Source: Actinoplanes sp. M2I2
GTDB lineage: Bacteria > Actinomycetota > Actinomycetes > Mycobacteriales > Micromonosporaceae
Assembly: GCF_023544445.1 (NCBI RefSeq)
Contig: NZ_JALPVJ010000016.1
Location: 166,269-230,268, forward strand
Direction: 5' to 3'
Length of the DNA stretch: 64,000 nt
Shown here: positions 53,545-62,219 of the stretch, one piece after another
How the letters are laid out: every line of letters begins with the position of its first letter
Position numbering within the stretch: position 1 is the first letter of the stretch
Translations under genes and position numbers: made by a program
Notes under the pieces: model-generated
The model's database searches: none
Told to the model about the DNA's origin: nothing
Seen by the model: only the letters and a program-made list of their open reading frames with translations

Positions 53545-55134
53545 TCAGCCCAGGCCCACCGCCGCGACCATCAACGGGAGCAGCAGGAGGATGACGATCG
53601 CGCCGAGCACGTCGAACGAGACGCCCGACCGGATCATCGTGGTGATCGGGACGACGCCGGAGCCGTAGACCACCGCGTTCTGCGGCGTCGAGACCGGCAG
53701 CATGAAACCGAACGACGCGGCGAACGTGGCGGCCAGCGCCGGGACCAGCGGGTTGATGCCGGCGGCGACGGCGATCGGGATGATGATCGGCACCACGACC
53801 GCGGCCGAGGCCGTGTTGCTGGTCGTCTCGGAGACCACGATCGCCAGCACGACGGCGAACGCGGTGATCGCGAAGGTGCTGCCCAGGCCGAGCGCGTCGG
53901 CGCTGGACGTGCCGATCGTCTCGGCCAGCCCGGTGTCGGCCAGCAGCGAGCCGAAGATGATGCCGGTGCCGAACAGGACGATCGTCCCCCAGTCGATGCG
54001 GGCGGCATCGCTCCAGTTCAGGGTGTACTCCCGCTGCCGCCAGGAGACCGGCAGCAGGAACAGCAGCGAGGCCCCGAGTACGGCCACCACGCCCTCGTTG
54101 AGCCGGGCCGACACCGTGTCGTAGACGGCCGAGTCGGTCCCGGCGATCACCGCGACGATGCCCGGGACAATCCAGAAGGTGACCGTGACCACGAACGCGA
54201 TCAGGGTGTTGCGCTCGGCCACCGAGAGCTTGCCGAGCTTGGCCCGCTCGGCCGCGACGTACTCGGCCACACCCTCGATCCGGCGGATCTCCGGCTTGTT
54301 GAGCAGCAGCAGGACTATCGCCAGGACGGCGAACATCACCAGGCAGATCGGGGCGGCGACGGCCATCCACTGTGCGAACGAGATGCGCTCGCCGGTGGCC
54401 TCCTCGATCAGCCCGCGGCCGATCAGGTTGGGCGGCGAGCCGACCGGGGTGAGCAGACCGCCGACGCTCGCGCCGTAGGCCAGCATCAGCATGAGCGCCG
54501 CGCCGACCCGCAGCCGGGTCGGGTCGAAGCCCGGCTCGACGAGCCCGCGGTCCTGCAGCAGCTTGGCGATGACCGAGAGGATGCCCAGCGCCGTGGGCAG
54601 CAGCATCGCAACCGTGGCGGTGTTCGACACGAACGCCGAGAGCAGGGCGGTCACCACGCCGAACGCGATGATCACGCGCGACGTCGAGCGGCCCACGCCC
54701 GGCAGCGAGAGGATCCGGAAGGCGAAGCGCCGGGCCAGCCCGTGCTTGAGCATCGCCTGGGCCAGGATGAAGGCGCCGATGAAGGTGAAGACGGTGGACG
54801 AGCCGAACGGCGCCAGCACGTCGGCCGCCTCGGCCACCCCGAACACGACGATGAGACCGACCCCGATGAGGCCCCCGATCGGGATGGGCACGGCCTCGGT
54901 GATCCAGAGGACGATCACGCCCAGCAGCACCCCGCCGAGCACCTGCTGGCTGGGCGGGATGCTCAGCGGCAGCGCGAGGAAGAGAAGCGTGATGGCCGGG
55001 GCGAGAAAGAGCCCGACCGTACGGCGGCCGCGCTCGAACCGCTCCTCGGCCGGGGACAGTTGTTGTTCGCCCAAACTGCGGTAGGTTGCCCCGCCGAGCA
55101 GGCGATCTTCCACATCGGTCTTGGCGCCGTCCAT
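53545..55134 (-). CDS. DASS/SLC13-family anion (dicarboxylate) transporter
   Basis: 529 residues with about eleven to twelve membrane helices. Both helical hairpins carry the family motifs: VSNTATVAMLLP with VGSPPNLIG in the first half, and TTSNTASAAVVVPI with STPQNAVVYGSG in the second. These SNT and substrate loops bind sodium and carboxylate in VcINDY-type importers, so uptake of succinate, citrate or related acids is likely. ATG 55134 has AGGGG in front. A -10 box and a palindrome lie just upstream, between this gene and the regulator gene on the same strand. Confidence 0.92.
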   Translation of the reverse strand: MDGAKTDVEDRLLGGATYRSLGEQQLSPAEERFERGRRTVGLFLAPAITLLFLALPLSIPPSQQVLGGVLLGVIVLWITEAVPIPIGGLIGVGLIVVFGVAEAADVLAPFGSSTVFTFIGAFILAQAMLKHGLARRFAFRILSLPGVGRSTSRVIIAFGVVTALLSAFVSNTATVAMLLPTALGILSVIAKLLQDRGLVEPGFDPTRLRVGAALMLMLAYGASVGGLLTPVGSPPNLIGRGLIEEATGERISFAQWMAVAAPICLVMFAVLAIVLLLLNKPEIRRIEGVAEYVAAERAKLGKLSVAERNTLIAFVVTVTFWIVPGIVAVIAGTDSAVYDTVSARLNEGVVAVLGASLLFLLPVSWRQREYTLNWSDAARIDWGTIVLFGTGIIFGSLLADTGLAETIGTSSADALGLGSTFAITAFAVVLAIVVSETTSNTASAAVVVPIIIPIAVAAGINPLVPALAATFAASFGFMLPVSTPQNAVVYGSGVVPITTMIRSGVSFDVLGAIVILLLLPLMVAAVGLG

Positions 55135-55150
55135 ACCAGCCCCTCTGATC

Positions 55151-55175
55151 GAGTGATCCACATCACTCAATCTTA
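55151..55175 (-). promoter_or_regulatory. Promoter and 18-bp palindromic operator of the transporter gene
   Basis: GAGTGAT (55151-55157) and ATCACTC (55162-55168) with four bases between form a perfect palindrome. TAAGAT on the minus strand at 55175-55170 fits a -10 box just before it, so the palindrome covers the transcription start. The adjacent ArsR-type regulator is the obvious candidate repressor. Confidence 0.65.
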
Positions 55176-56156
55176 GGGCTGATCTGCTAAGAGCGCTTCG
55201 CCCAGCGGGGTCAGAGTGTGGACGACCGCCTTGCCGGCGCGGCTGGTCCGGATGAGACGGGCCTCGCGCAGGACCGCGGTGTGCTGACTGACCGAGGCGG
55301 CGCTGACGCCGACCCGGCGGGCCAGCTCGGAGGTCGTCCGGCCGTCACCCAGCGACTCGAGCAGCGACGTGCGGGTCCGCCCGATCAGCGCGGCCAGCGA
55401 CGCGCCGTCGGCTGGGCGCAGCCCGGGGTTGATCGTGAGGTCGTGCTGGATCGGATAGACCAGCACGGGTGGCAACGTCGTGTCCCGCAACGCGTCGGGC
55501 GTGCCGTAGGAGAGAAACGACGGCAGCAGGATCAGGCCGCGTCCACCGAGGTGCAACGTCTGGTCGAACGGGGTGTCGACCTCGAGGACCGGCGGCTCCC
55601 AGCGCATCATCGGCCGGAAGCTGTCGAGCAGCCCCTCGGCGCCCTGGTCGAGCAGCACGCGGGCGCGGCGGGACCGCTCGGCCTCGATGTGGGCCCGGCC
55701 TTCGGCCCAGAACGGCGCGATCGCGCTCTCGTACTGCGACTGCAGCGCCCCGGCCAGCCGCTCGACGGTCTCGATCTCCCCCTCGGCCAGCCGGCCCATC
55801 CAGGACGGCTTGGGCCCGGCGTGGCGGACCAGCTCCTCCAGCTCGCCGCGCAGCCGGGTGGCCGGTGTGGACTTGATGACCTCGAGCGCGGCGGGCAGGC
55901 CGAGCGAGCCCTCGGCGGGGGTGAGGAAGTCGGGGTAGTAGGCCCCGCGGACCAGCGGAAGCAGCAGCTCGAGGTCGTCGCGCCGGCTCGCCCTCAGCGC
56001 GTGGTCACGCCAGCGGCCGTAGACGAGCTCGGGCCCGGGGCGGCGCAGACGCCACACACTGAAGATCGTCTCCCACAGCGGATCGGGCTCGCCCGCGATC
56101 CGCACGCGGCCGACATCCTCCGGCGTGAAGTGGATGCGCAACACGTCGGCCCCCAT
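55173..56156 (-). CDS. ArsR-type winged-helix regulator with large N-terminal domain
   Basis: 327 residues. The C-terminal 75 residues are an ArsR-type winged helix: SLLESLGDGRTTSELARRV, GVSAASVSQHTAVLREARLI and RAGKAVVHTLTPLG. The N-terminal 240 residues match the DUF5937-like domain usually found with it in actinobacteria; it contains DFLTPAEGSLGLPAALE and probably senses a ligand. It lies directly upstream of the transporter gene on the same strand. The palindrome just after its stop suggests that it controls the transporter. Confidence 0.85.
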   Translation of the reverse strand: MGADVLRIHFTPEDVGRVRIAGEPDPLWETIFSVWRLRRPGPELVYGRWRDHALRASRRDDLELLLPLVRGAYYPDFLTPAEGSLGLPAALEVIKSTPATRLRGELEELVRHAGPKPSWMGRLAEGEIETVERLAGALQSQYESAIAPFWAEGRAHIEAERSRRARVLLDQGAEGLLDSFRPMMRWEPPVLEVDTPFDQTLHLGGRGLILLPSFLSYGTPDALRDTTLPPVLVYPIQHDLTINPGLRPADGASLAALIGRTRTSLLESLGDGRTTSELARRVGVSAASVSQHTAVLREARLIRTSRAGKAVVHTLTPLGEALLADQP

Positions 56157-56480
56157 TTGCCATTCAGCAAGGATTCACGGCCGAAAGTCTATCCGGAGTG
56201 CACGAGAGCCCGAAAATCAGTCCACGACGAAGATCCGTAAGGCCCGGAGCCGTACGGAAGAGCGGGTGTCGCCACGAGCAGCGCCGACAAAGGGCAGCAG
56301 TCCCGGATATGCACCCCCGATAACGGCATATCCGGCATGAGACACAGCCCCGTCGGCCCGGCTCGTGGCCGACCCGGCGGGATGACGATCTCCGGAGTGC
56401 GGGCCGCGCGACAAGACGTTTAATGCGTCCCTGAAACCATCGGGCGGAGATCATCCGAACGGCCCATCGGGGGCTGCCGT
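56157..56480. other. Intergenic spacer
   Basis: About 320 bases between the ArsR-type regulator and a DUF3817 gene. The one long frame on the minus strand (56164-56454) has no family resemblance or ribosome-binding site. Some AT-richer stretches (near 56320) could be promoter DNA for the regulator. Nothing else is seen. Confidence 0.5.
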
Positions 56481-56810
56481 TCAGCTCGTAATAGACATTT
56501 CCGAAATAGCCTCATCGGTCGCCCTCCGCCGTCGCGCCACCCAGCGCTCGAAGATCAGCGACGTGAACGGCGGGATCGAGGCGGCCAGGCCGACCAGGGT
56601 GCGCGGCAGCGACCAGCGCTCGGTGCGCGCCACCCACAGGGCGGCGACCAGATAGGCGACGAAGAGCGCGCCGTGGATCCGGCCGAACAGCCAGACGCCC
56701 AGGTCGGTGACCTCCGCGACGCGTTTGAGATACATGCCGACCAGCAGGCCGGCCCACGAGAAGGCCTCGGCCACGGCCGTGATGCGGAAGATGCGGTACG
56801 GCTGTGGCAC
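56481..56810 (-). CDS. DUF3817 membrane protein
   Basis: 109 residues with three membrane helices. The N-terminus YRIFRITAVAEAFSWAGLL and the loop GRIHGALFVAYLVAA are the DUF3817 hallmarks. GTG 56810 has AGGGGG in front; the frame from 56915 is an artefact. The family is widespread in actinobacteria and of unknown function; YdzA-like is another name used. It stands alone. Confidence 0.85.
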   Translation of the reverse strand: MPQPYRIFRITAVAEAFSWAGLLVGMYLKRVAEVTDLGVWLFGRIHGALFVAYLVAALWVARTERWSLPRTLVGLAASIPPFTSLIFERWVARRRRATDEAISEMSITS

Positions 56811-56929
56811 GGTGCTGCCCCCTGGTTCCCGGCTCGGCTCGAGCCCTGCGACCTGACGGCATCCGATCGTATCCGCGGCGCCGGACGGCCACCGCCGGGG
56901 TGACGTGGTCGTCACCCCGGCGGATCACT

Positions 56930-56973
56930 TCCGGTTCTGGCATCCTGCCGGTTCCAGCATCCTGCCGGTTCTA
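56930..56973. repeat. 17-bp direct repeat at the end of the propeller gene
   Basis: CCGGTTCTGGCATCCTG, then CCGGTTCCAGCATCCTG and a partial CCGGTTCTAGC follow each other; the last contains the stop codon of the propeller gene at 56971. A small tandem duplication, with no function seen. Confidence 0.7.
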
Positions 56974-58068
56974 GCGGAACGCGTGCGGGTGCACCTGGAC
57001 CAGGCGGCCGGCGTCCTTGATGCCGAGCAGTCCGGCGATGCTCCACGAGGTCGCGTAGAGCTTGCCGTCGGTGAACTCGAGACCGGTCGGCATCGTCACC
57101 GCGGCGCGCGTCACCCGCCCGTGGTCGATGCGGGTCAGGCGGCCCACCTTCGACGGGTCGAACCCGGCCGGCGGCGGACCGGCCGGCGCGCCGAACAGCA
57201 CCTCGGAGGCGAAGATCGTGCCCCGCGGGCTCACCGCGACCCCGGTCAGCGACGTAAAGCCCGACCACTTGCGCAGCACCTTGCCGCTGCGGCCGTCGAG
57301 CTTGTAGATCGCCGCGGCGCCGGCCTTCTCGGCTCCGAGGGTCGAGACGTACACGTGCCGGCCCTGGACGGCGATGCCGGTCGGCACCGAGTCGCACCCG
57401 ACCGTGCCCGGGTTGGCCTGCGCGCCCTTGGCCAGACAGGCCTTGGTCCGCGGGTTCGGCGGCACGAAGAACGTCGAGACCCGGCCGGTGCGCGGGTCGA
57501 CCCGCAGGACGTCGTTCGCCCCGCCGTCGGCGATCAGCAGTCCCCATCGGGTGGCGACCATGCTGAACGGGTTGGACAGGGCGTCATAGGGCTTTCCGGA
57601 CTTGTCGAACTGCTTCTGCCTGTCCGGATTGCGTCTCAACTCGTATTTCATAAGATCGGCGAGAACGCGAACGTGCTTACCTTTCGCGTCCGACACCAGC
57701 ACCGAGGCCGGCGGATATTTCGAGGGTGGCGGAGCGCCTTCCTCATTCGGACCGCCGATCAATGAATAGATCTTTCCGCGCGTGGCGGCGACCCCGGCCA
57801 CGCCCGGCACCTTCGAGATCAAGGTGGTGCGCCGGCCGGTCCTCAGATCGACCGCGGTGACTTCCCCACTCTCCGACTCGGCGACCAGGGCGGTCCGCGA
57901 CGACATCACGTCGAGGCCGAACGGGCCGCTCAGTTTGGTGGTGATCGTCCGGACGGCGGGTTTGCCGCCACCGTGACCACCGGTCGCGCCGGCGGGCATA
58001 CCCGCCAGCACGGTGATCGCGCCGGTCCCCACCGCCGCGACCATTTTCAACGCATGCGTGAATTTCAT
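56971..58068 (-). CDS. ScyD/ScyE-family secreted beta-propeller
   Basis: 365 residues; ATG 58068 behind GGGGGACAGG. A signal peptide (MKFTHALKMVAAVGTGAITV and on to the AGA region) leads to a six-bladed propeller with NHL/SMP-30-like blades: GPFGLDVM, GVAGVAATRGKIY, SNPFSMVATRWGLLIADGGANDV, SVPTGIAV and MPTGLEFTDGKLYATSW. This fits the ScyD/ScyE group, named from the scytonemin cluster; actinobacterial members have no known substrate. It has a long AT-richer upstream region. Confidence 0.85.
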   Translation of the reverse strand: MKFTHALKMVAAVGTGAITVLAGMPAGATGGHGGGKPAVRTITTKLSGPFGLDVMSSRTALVAESESGEVTAVDLRTGRRTTLISKVPGVAGVAATRGKIYSLIGGPNEEGAPPPSKYPPASVLVSDAKGKHVRVLADLMKYELRRNPDRQKQFDKSGKPYDALSNPFSMVATRWGLLIADGGANDVLRVDPRTGRVSTFFVPPNPRTKACLAKGAQANPGTVGCDSVPTGIAVQGRHVYVSTLGAEKAGAAAIYKLDGRSGKVLRKWSGFTSLTGVAVSPRGTIFASEVLFGAPAGPPPAGFDPSKVGRLTRIDHGRVTRAAVTMPTGLEFTDGKLYATSWSIAGLLGIKDAGRLVQVHPHAFR

Positions 58069-58502
58069 CCTGTCCCCCGACAGATTGTTTTCCCGCCTCC
58101 CCCGGGCGAGATCTTCCATTAGCCGATGCGTTGTCAGCAAATTCAACCTAAGAACGGCGGGCGCATCCGGCAACCATCCTTTCGGCCAGCCATCGAAGAA
58201 AAAGGACTCCCCGATTCGAGATGCATTTCAGTCGCCTAATGTCAGACCTATTCCAGCCTGTTGTGTCAGTTTTCCGCATGAGGCCCCGGCCTTCGCAAGG
58301 TCGTTCTACAGTCGAGAGATGAATCTGCGCTGACGGGCCGAGGCGGCAGCAACGGCCGCCCGCACCCGCGGCGCCCCCGCCCCACGGCCGGCGCCGGCGC
58401 CGGCGCGGCGGAGCTCCCTCTTCCCGACCCCGACGAACTGCCGTTCCCCGTCCACGCCCGCCTCGAGTCCCCGGCGAGCGAGGTGGCTGGCAGGATGGTC
58501 GC
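58069..58502. other. Divergent spacer with promoter-like DNA and a minimal leaderless ORF
   Basis: About 430 bases between two divergent genes. The left 250 bases are AT-richer than the surroundings and probably carry the propeller gene's promoter. TACAGT at 58307-58312 is followed six bases later by ATG at 58319, which opens a four-codon ORF (MNLR, stop). The right part is very GC-rich with GCCGGC repeats. No gene is supported. Confidence 0.4.
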
Positions 58503-59195
58503 GTGCGCGAAGTAGTCGAGGGTGTCTTCGAAGTCAGCCTGGGTTTCGTCAACATGCATCTCGTCGTCACCGACGACGGCGTGGTCCTGGTCGACACCGG
58601 GCTCCCGCGCAACGCCAAGCGCATCGATCGCGCCCTGCACGGCCTGCGCAAGCAGATCGGCGACGTGACCGCGGTCCTGCTGACCCACCAGCATTTCGAT
58701 CACATCGGCAACGTCGCCGACGTCCGGCGCCGCTCCGGGGCACGGGTGTTCGCGCACGCCGCCGACGCCCCGGCCATCACCGGCGCGATCCGGCCGCCCG
58801 AGCCGCGGGGCCTGGCCCGGTTCGCCGTCCGGCTGATCGGGACGGCCGAGCCGACCAAGCTCGACCAGCTGATCACGAAGGACGAGTCCGAGCCGTTGCC
58901 GGGCTTCACCGCGATCCACACCCCCGGCCACACCCGGGGGCACGTCTCCTATCTGCTCGACCGGGCCGGCGGGCTGCTGTTCGCGGGCGACACGGCGGCC
59001 GGCACGCGCGAGGGCGGCGTGACCGCCGGTCCCACCCGGGTGTCGGCCGACCCGGACGAACAGGCACGCAGCCTGGCCAAGCTCGGCTCCTACGACTTCG
59101 AGCACGCCGTCTTCGGGCACGGCCAGGCCGTCTCGGGCCGGGCCGTGGAGCGCTTCCGGGAGTACGCGGGCCGCGCCGGCGGGTCGGCCGGCTGA
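58503..59195 (+). CDS. MBL-fold metallo-hydrolase
   Basis: 230 residues. The zinc-binding motif THQHFDHIGN (HxHxDH) is at about residue 61, followed by HTPGHTRGHVSYL and FAGDTAA and a last histidine in FGHGQAVSG, all four metal-binding places of the metallo-beta-lactamase fold. The subgroup includes lactonases and glyoxalase II-like thioesterases; the substrate is open. GTG 58503 has no good ribosome-binding site, so a leaderless start is possible. Confidence 0.88.
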   Translation: MREVVEGVFEVSLGFVNMHLVVTDDGVVLVDTGLPRNAKRIDRALHGLRKQIGDVTAVLLTHQHFDHIGNVADVRRRSGARVFAHAADAPAITGAIRPPEPRGLARFAVRLIGTAEPTKLDQLITKDESEPLPGFTAIHTPGHTRGHVSYLLDRAGGLLFAGDTAAGTREGGVTAGPTRVSADPDEQARSLAKLGSYDFEHAVFGHGQAVSGRAVERFREYAGRAGGSAG

Positions 59196-59255
59196 AACGG
59201 CGGAAGTTTCGGTAGTCGCGCCCCGTGGGGCTTTTGCCCGGTTAGGGTCCAGCCC

Positions 59256-59999
59256 ATGGACCGTAGGACGTTGCTGGCCGCCGGCGCGGCGATCGCTGTC
59301 GCAGGACTGACCGGCGAGCCCGCGCGGGCCGCCACCCGCCGCCCCATCTTCGAATGGGCCCGCCCCGGCGGCTTCTTTCCCGGCGAGGGCTTTCTGACCC
59401 CGCCGGCGCTGGCCGTCTACGACGACGGCACCGCGTACGCCGACGCCGCCGCCACGCTTCCCCTCCGGCCCGCCCAGGTCGAACGGTTGCTGACTCAGGC
59501 TGCCGACGTCCTCGGCGACCCCCGGAACACGCGCCGGGACCCCGGGCGCCCGGCCCGCGACCGGCCGGTCGACCACGTGAGCCTGCGCGGGGACGACGGC
59601 GCCCACCTCACCGCCGAACTGCCCGGCTGGGGCGACGGCGACTCCGCCCACGCCTTTCCCGAGGCCCTGCGCGCGCTCGACCGGCACGTCCAGGACCTCC
59701 GGCGTACGGTGCTCGCCGGCGGAGAACCGTGGCGGCCCAACGCGATCCTGCTCGCCACCGTGCGCCTCGACCACCGGCCCGACGCCGCCGATCCCTGGCC
59801 CGCCGGCCTGCCACGACCCGACCTGAGCGCCCTGTACGCCGAGCGGGTGGTGCGCGGCGAGCAGGCCCAGGCCGTCCGGCGCACCCTGCCACCGGGAAGT
59901 GCGCTGTGGCCGGCGTACCGGATGTCACCGCTCGCGTTCGCCCGGGCCGGCTGGCGTCATCTGCTTCCCCACGAGATCGAGCCGGCAGCCGGAGAGTAG
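59256..59999 (+). CDS. Exported hypothetical protein
   Basis: 247 residues. MDRRTLLAAGAAIAVAGLTG is a signal peptide of twin-arginine look, cut near ARAATRRP. The mature part is beta-rich with PGGFFPGEGFLTPPALAVYDDG, LPLRPAQVERLLTQAADVL and DHVSLRGDDGAHLTAELPGW, resembling proteins that hold a secreted domain of unknown function common in actinomycetes. I recognise no catalytic motif. It lies after the MBL gene by 60 bases on the same strand and might be co-transcribed. Confidence 0.7.
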   Translation: MDRRTLLAAGAAIAVAGLTGEPARAATRRPIFEWARPGGFFPGEGFLTPPALAVYDDGTAYADAAATLPLRPAQVERLLTQAADVLGDPRNTRRDPGRPARDRPVDHVSLRGDDGAHLTAELPGWGDGDSAHAFPEALRALDRHVQDLRRTVLAGGEPWRPNAILLATVRLDHRPDAADPWPAGLPRPDLSALYAERVVRGEQAQAVRRTLPPGSALWPAYRMSPLAFARAGWRHLLPHEIEPAAGE

Positions 60000-60130
60000 G
60001 CGCCGAGCGACGCCCGGTACGGTACTGTCCGTGCCCGGCGCTCGTCAGAGATCAGCCGGATCTGCCGTCGCGTGCCGAACTGGTCATATCCACACTGGAC
60101 ACTGGGGTCCACCGAGGTGAGGATGATCGC

Positions 60131-60319
60131 GTGGCAGAAAATGTGTCCAGGCTGGACACCGGCGTCGGCGAAGCCCGGTCCCACCTCCCCGTTCCGGCTC
60201 GGATCGTTCAGCTGTTCGAACGGCTGGGCGTCGTCCGTCCGGGGGTGTTTCCGATGGCTCCGTGGCGATCTGATGATCCGAAGATCTCCCAGCAACGCGC
60301 CGCCGGCCACCGGCCGTAG
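60131..60319 (+). CDS. Small hypothetical protein before an XRE regulator
   Basis: A 62-residue ORF; GTG 60131 with GGTGAGGA in front. It reads MAENVSRLDTGVGEARSHLP, then VQLFERLGVVRPGVFPMAPW, and is basic at the end. No family is known to me. The XRE gene starts 33 bases later on the same strand. A 17-bp palindrome lies within its first codons (60143-60159). It could instead be part of the regulator's untranslated leader. Confidence 0.35.
   Translation: MAENVSRLDTGVGEARSHLPVPARIVQLFERLGVVRPGVFPMAPWRSDDPKISQQRAAGHRP
60143..60159. promoter_or_regulatory. 17-bp palindrome, candidate XRE operator
   Basis: GTGTCCAG (60143-60150) and CTGGACAC (60152-60159) around one central base. A related half, CACTGGACACTGGGGTCCA, lies upstream at about 60093-60111. 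The repeated TGGACAC element suggests binding by the nearby XRE regulator. Confidence 0.5.
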
Positions 60320-60352
60320 CGCGCCGGCCACGTTCTTGATAAGCAGGTCACC

Positions 60353-61228
60353 ATGATCGGGCGAGGGGACAGCGGCGGGTCGACCGTGCGCCGCCTGCAG
60401 CTGGGTGCGCGGCTGCGCGAGCTCCGTCTCGCCGCCGGCGTGAGCCGCGAGGCCGCCGGTTACCGCATCCGCGCGTCCGAATCCAAGATCAGCCGGATGG
60501 AGCTGGGCCGGGTCGGCTTCAAGGCCCGCGACGTGACCGACCTGCTCACCCTCTACGGTGTCGAGAGCCCCGAGGAGCACCAGCGCCTGCTCGAGCTGAC
60601 CAAGGCGGCCAACTCGCCGAGCTGGTGGCACACCTACGGCGATGTGCTCGAGAGCTGGTTCCACAGCTACCTCGACCTCGAGCAGGCGGCCGAGCTCATC
60701 CGTACGTACGAGATCCAGTTCGTCCCCGGGCTGCTGCAGACCGAGGCGTACGCGAGTGCCGTCATCCGCCTCGGGCACAACAACCCGGGCAAACACGAGG
60801 TCGAGCGGCTGGCCAACCTGCGGATGACCCGCAAGGAGACGCTGACCCGGCCGGAAGCGCCGACCTTCTGGGCGGTGCTCGACGAGGCCGTGCTGCGGCG
60901 GCTGATCGGCGGCCGCGAGGTGCTGCGCGAGCAGATCCTGGCCCTGCTCGAGGCCTGCGAGAACCCCAACGTACGCCTGCAGGTGATCCCCTTCGACTCG
61001 GGCGGGCACGCGGCGGCGGGCGGGGCGTTCAGCATCCTGCGCTTCCCGCACGAGGAACTCGACGACGTGGTCTACATCGAACACCTCACGAGCGCCCTCT
61101 ACCTGGACAAACGCGAAGACGTGGACGACTACGCGGCGGCGTTCGGCCGGCTCATCATCGAGGCCGCCCCGCCGGCCCGCACGCCCGACCTGCTGAAGGC
61201 CGTCCTGATCGATCTGGAACGACTGTAG
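60353..61228 (+). CDS. XRE-family regulator with DUF5753
   Basis: 291 residues. The N-terminal helix-turn-helix reads LGARLRELRLAAGVSREAAG and RIRASESKISRMELGRVGFK. From about residue 95 the DUF5753 domain follows (IRTYEIQFVPGLLQTEAYA, VIPFDSGGHAAAGGAFSIL). Such regulators, numerous in streptomycetes and relatives, often come with a small DUF397 protein, which is missing here. The following methyltransferase gene begins 52 bases later, on the same strand; related pairs are common. The signal is unknown. Confidence 0.9.
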   Translation: MIGRGDSGGSTVRRLQLGARLRELRLAAGVSREAAGYRIRASESKISRMELGRVGFKARDVTDLLTLYGVESPEEHQRLLELTKAANSPSWWHTYGDVLESWFHSYLDLEQAAELIRTYEIQFVPGLLQTEAYASAVIRLGHNNPGKHEVERLANLRMTRKETLTRPEAPTFWAVLDEAVLRRLIGGREVLREQILALLEACENPNVRLQVIPFDSGGHAAAGGAFSILRFPHEELDDVVYIEHLTSALYLDKREDVDDYAAAFGRLIIEAAPPARTPDLLKAVLIDLERL

Positions 61229-61280
61229 TTATCCACAATGGGTGGTTGTGCTCGGCAACCGCAGCCGATAGAAACTTCCC

Positions 61281-62072
61281 ATGACGGACCAAGAGGCCCC
61301 CGCCGAGTTGCAGCCCGACGTGCCGCACGCGGCGCGCATGTGGAACTACTGGATGGGCGGCAAGGACAACTTCGCCGCCGACCGCGCCGCCGGCGACGCC
61401 GTGGCCCAGGTCTATCCCGAGATCGTGGTGATGGCCCAGCAGTCCCGCAAGTTCCTGATCCGGGTGGTCCGCCATCTCGCGGGCGAGGCGGGCGTCCGCC
61501 AGTTCCTCGACATCGGCACCGGCCTGCCGACCATGCAGAACACCCACGAGGTGGCCCAGGGCATCGCCCCCGAGTCCAAGATCGTCTACGTCGACAACGA
61601 CCCGATGGTGCTGGCCTACGCCCGCGCCCTCCTGGTCGGCACCACGACCCAGGGCGTGACGACGTATGTCCACGCCGACTACCACGACCCCGAGAAGATC
61701 GTGGCCGAGGCCGAGCAGGCGCTCGACTTCACCGAGCCGGTCGCGGTCATGTTCATGGGAGTGATGGGCTACGAGCCCGACCTCGACCGCATCCGCTCGA
61801 TCGTCGGCACCGTGATGGCCCGCGTGCCGTCCGGCAGCTACCTGGTCTTCTGGGACGGCACCGACACCTCCCCCGCGGTCGTCGAGGGCGCCCGCAAACT
61901 GGCCGAGGCCGGCGGCGTTCCCTACATCCTGCGCAGCCCCGAGCAGCTGGCCACCGTCTTCGAGGGTCTCGAGCTGGTCGAGCCCGGACTGACCCCGATC
62001 AGCTCCTGGCGCCCCGACGGCGACGGCATCGAGTCGATCGAGGCCTACGGAGCCGTCGGCCGCAAGCCCTGA
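61281..62072 (+). CDS. SAM-dependent methyltransferase (Methyltransf_19/DUF574)
   Basis: 263 residues of the actinobacterial DUF574 group. Motifs: ARMWNYWMGGKDNFAADR at the N-terminus, the SAM-binding FLDIGTGLPTMQNTHEV near residue 75, YVDNDPMVLAYARALL, and the motif for the opposite strand GSYLVFWDGT. These enzymes use S-adenosylmethionine, but their natural substrate is unknown. It is probably cotranscribed with the XRE regulator gene. Confidence 0.92.
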   Translation: MTDQEAPAELQPDVPHAARMWNYWMGGKDNFAADRAAGDAVAQVYPEIVVMAQQSRKFLIRVVRHLAGEAGVRQFLDIGTGLPTMQNTHEVAQGIAPESKIVYVDNDPMVLAYARALLVGTTTQGVTTYVHADYHDPEKIVAEAEQALDFTEPVAVMFMGVMGYEPDLDRIRSIVGTVMARVPSGSYLVFWDGTDTSPAVVEGARKLAEAGGVPYILRSPEQLATVFEGLELVEPGLTPISSWRPDGDGIESIEAYGAVGRKP

Positions 62073-62219
62073 CGGCCCGCGGCGCTCGGCAGGCCAGTGC
62101 GCGTCCGCTCTGGCCTGCCCCCGGGTCTCCCCCATTACTGCCATGAACATCTCCGAATCGGGTCCGAGGCGGACATCTCCCGAAAGATGGACACCAGTTC
62201 CCACCTGGAGGAGTTCTTC

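Noticed and set aside
61229..61237. TTATCCACA, a perfect DnaA box
   Set aside because: A single box just after a gene, with no cluster, AT-rich unwinding region or dnaA/dnaN genes, so not an origin.
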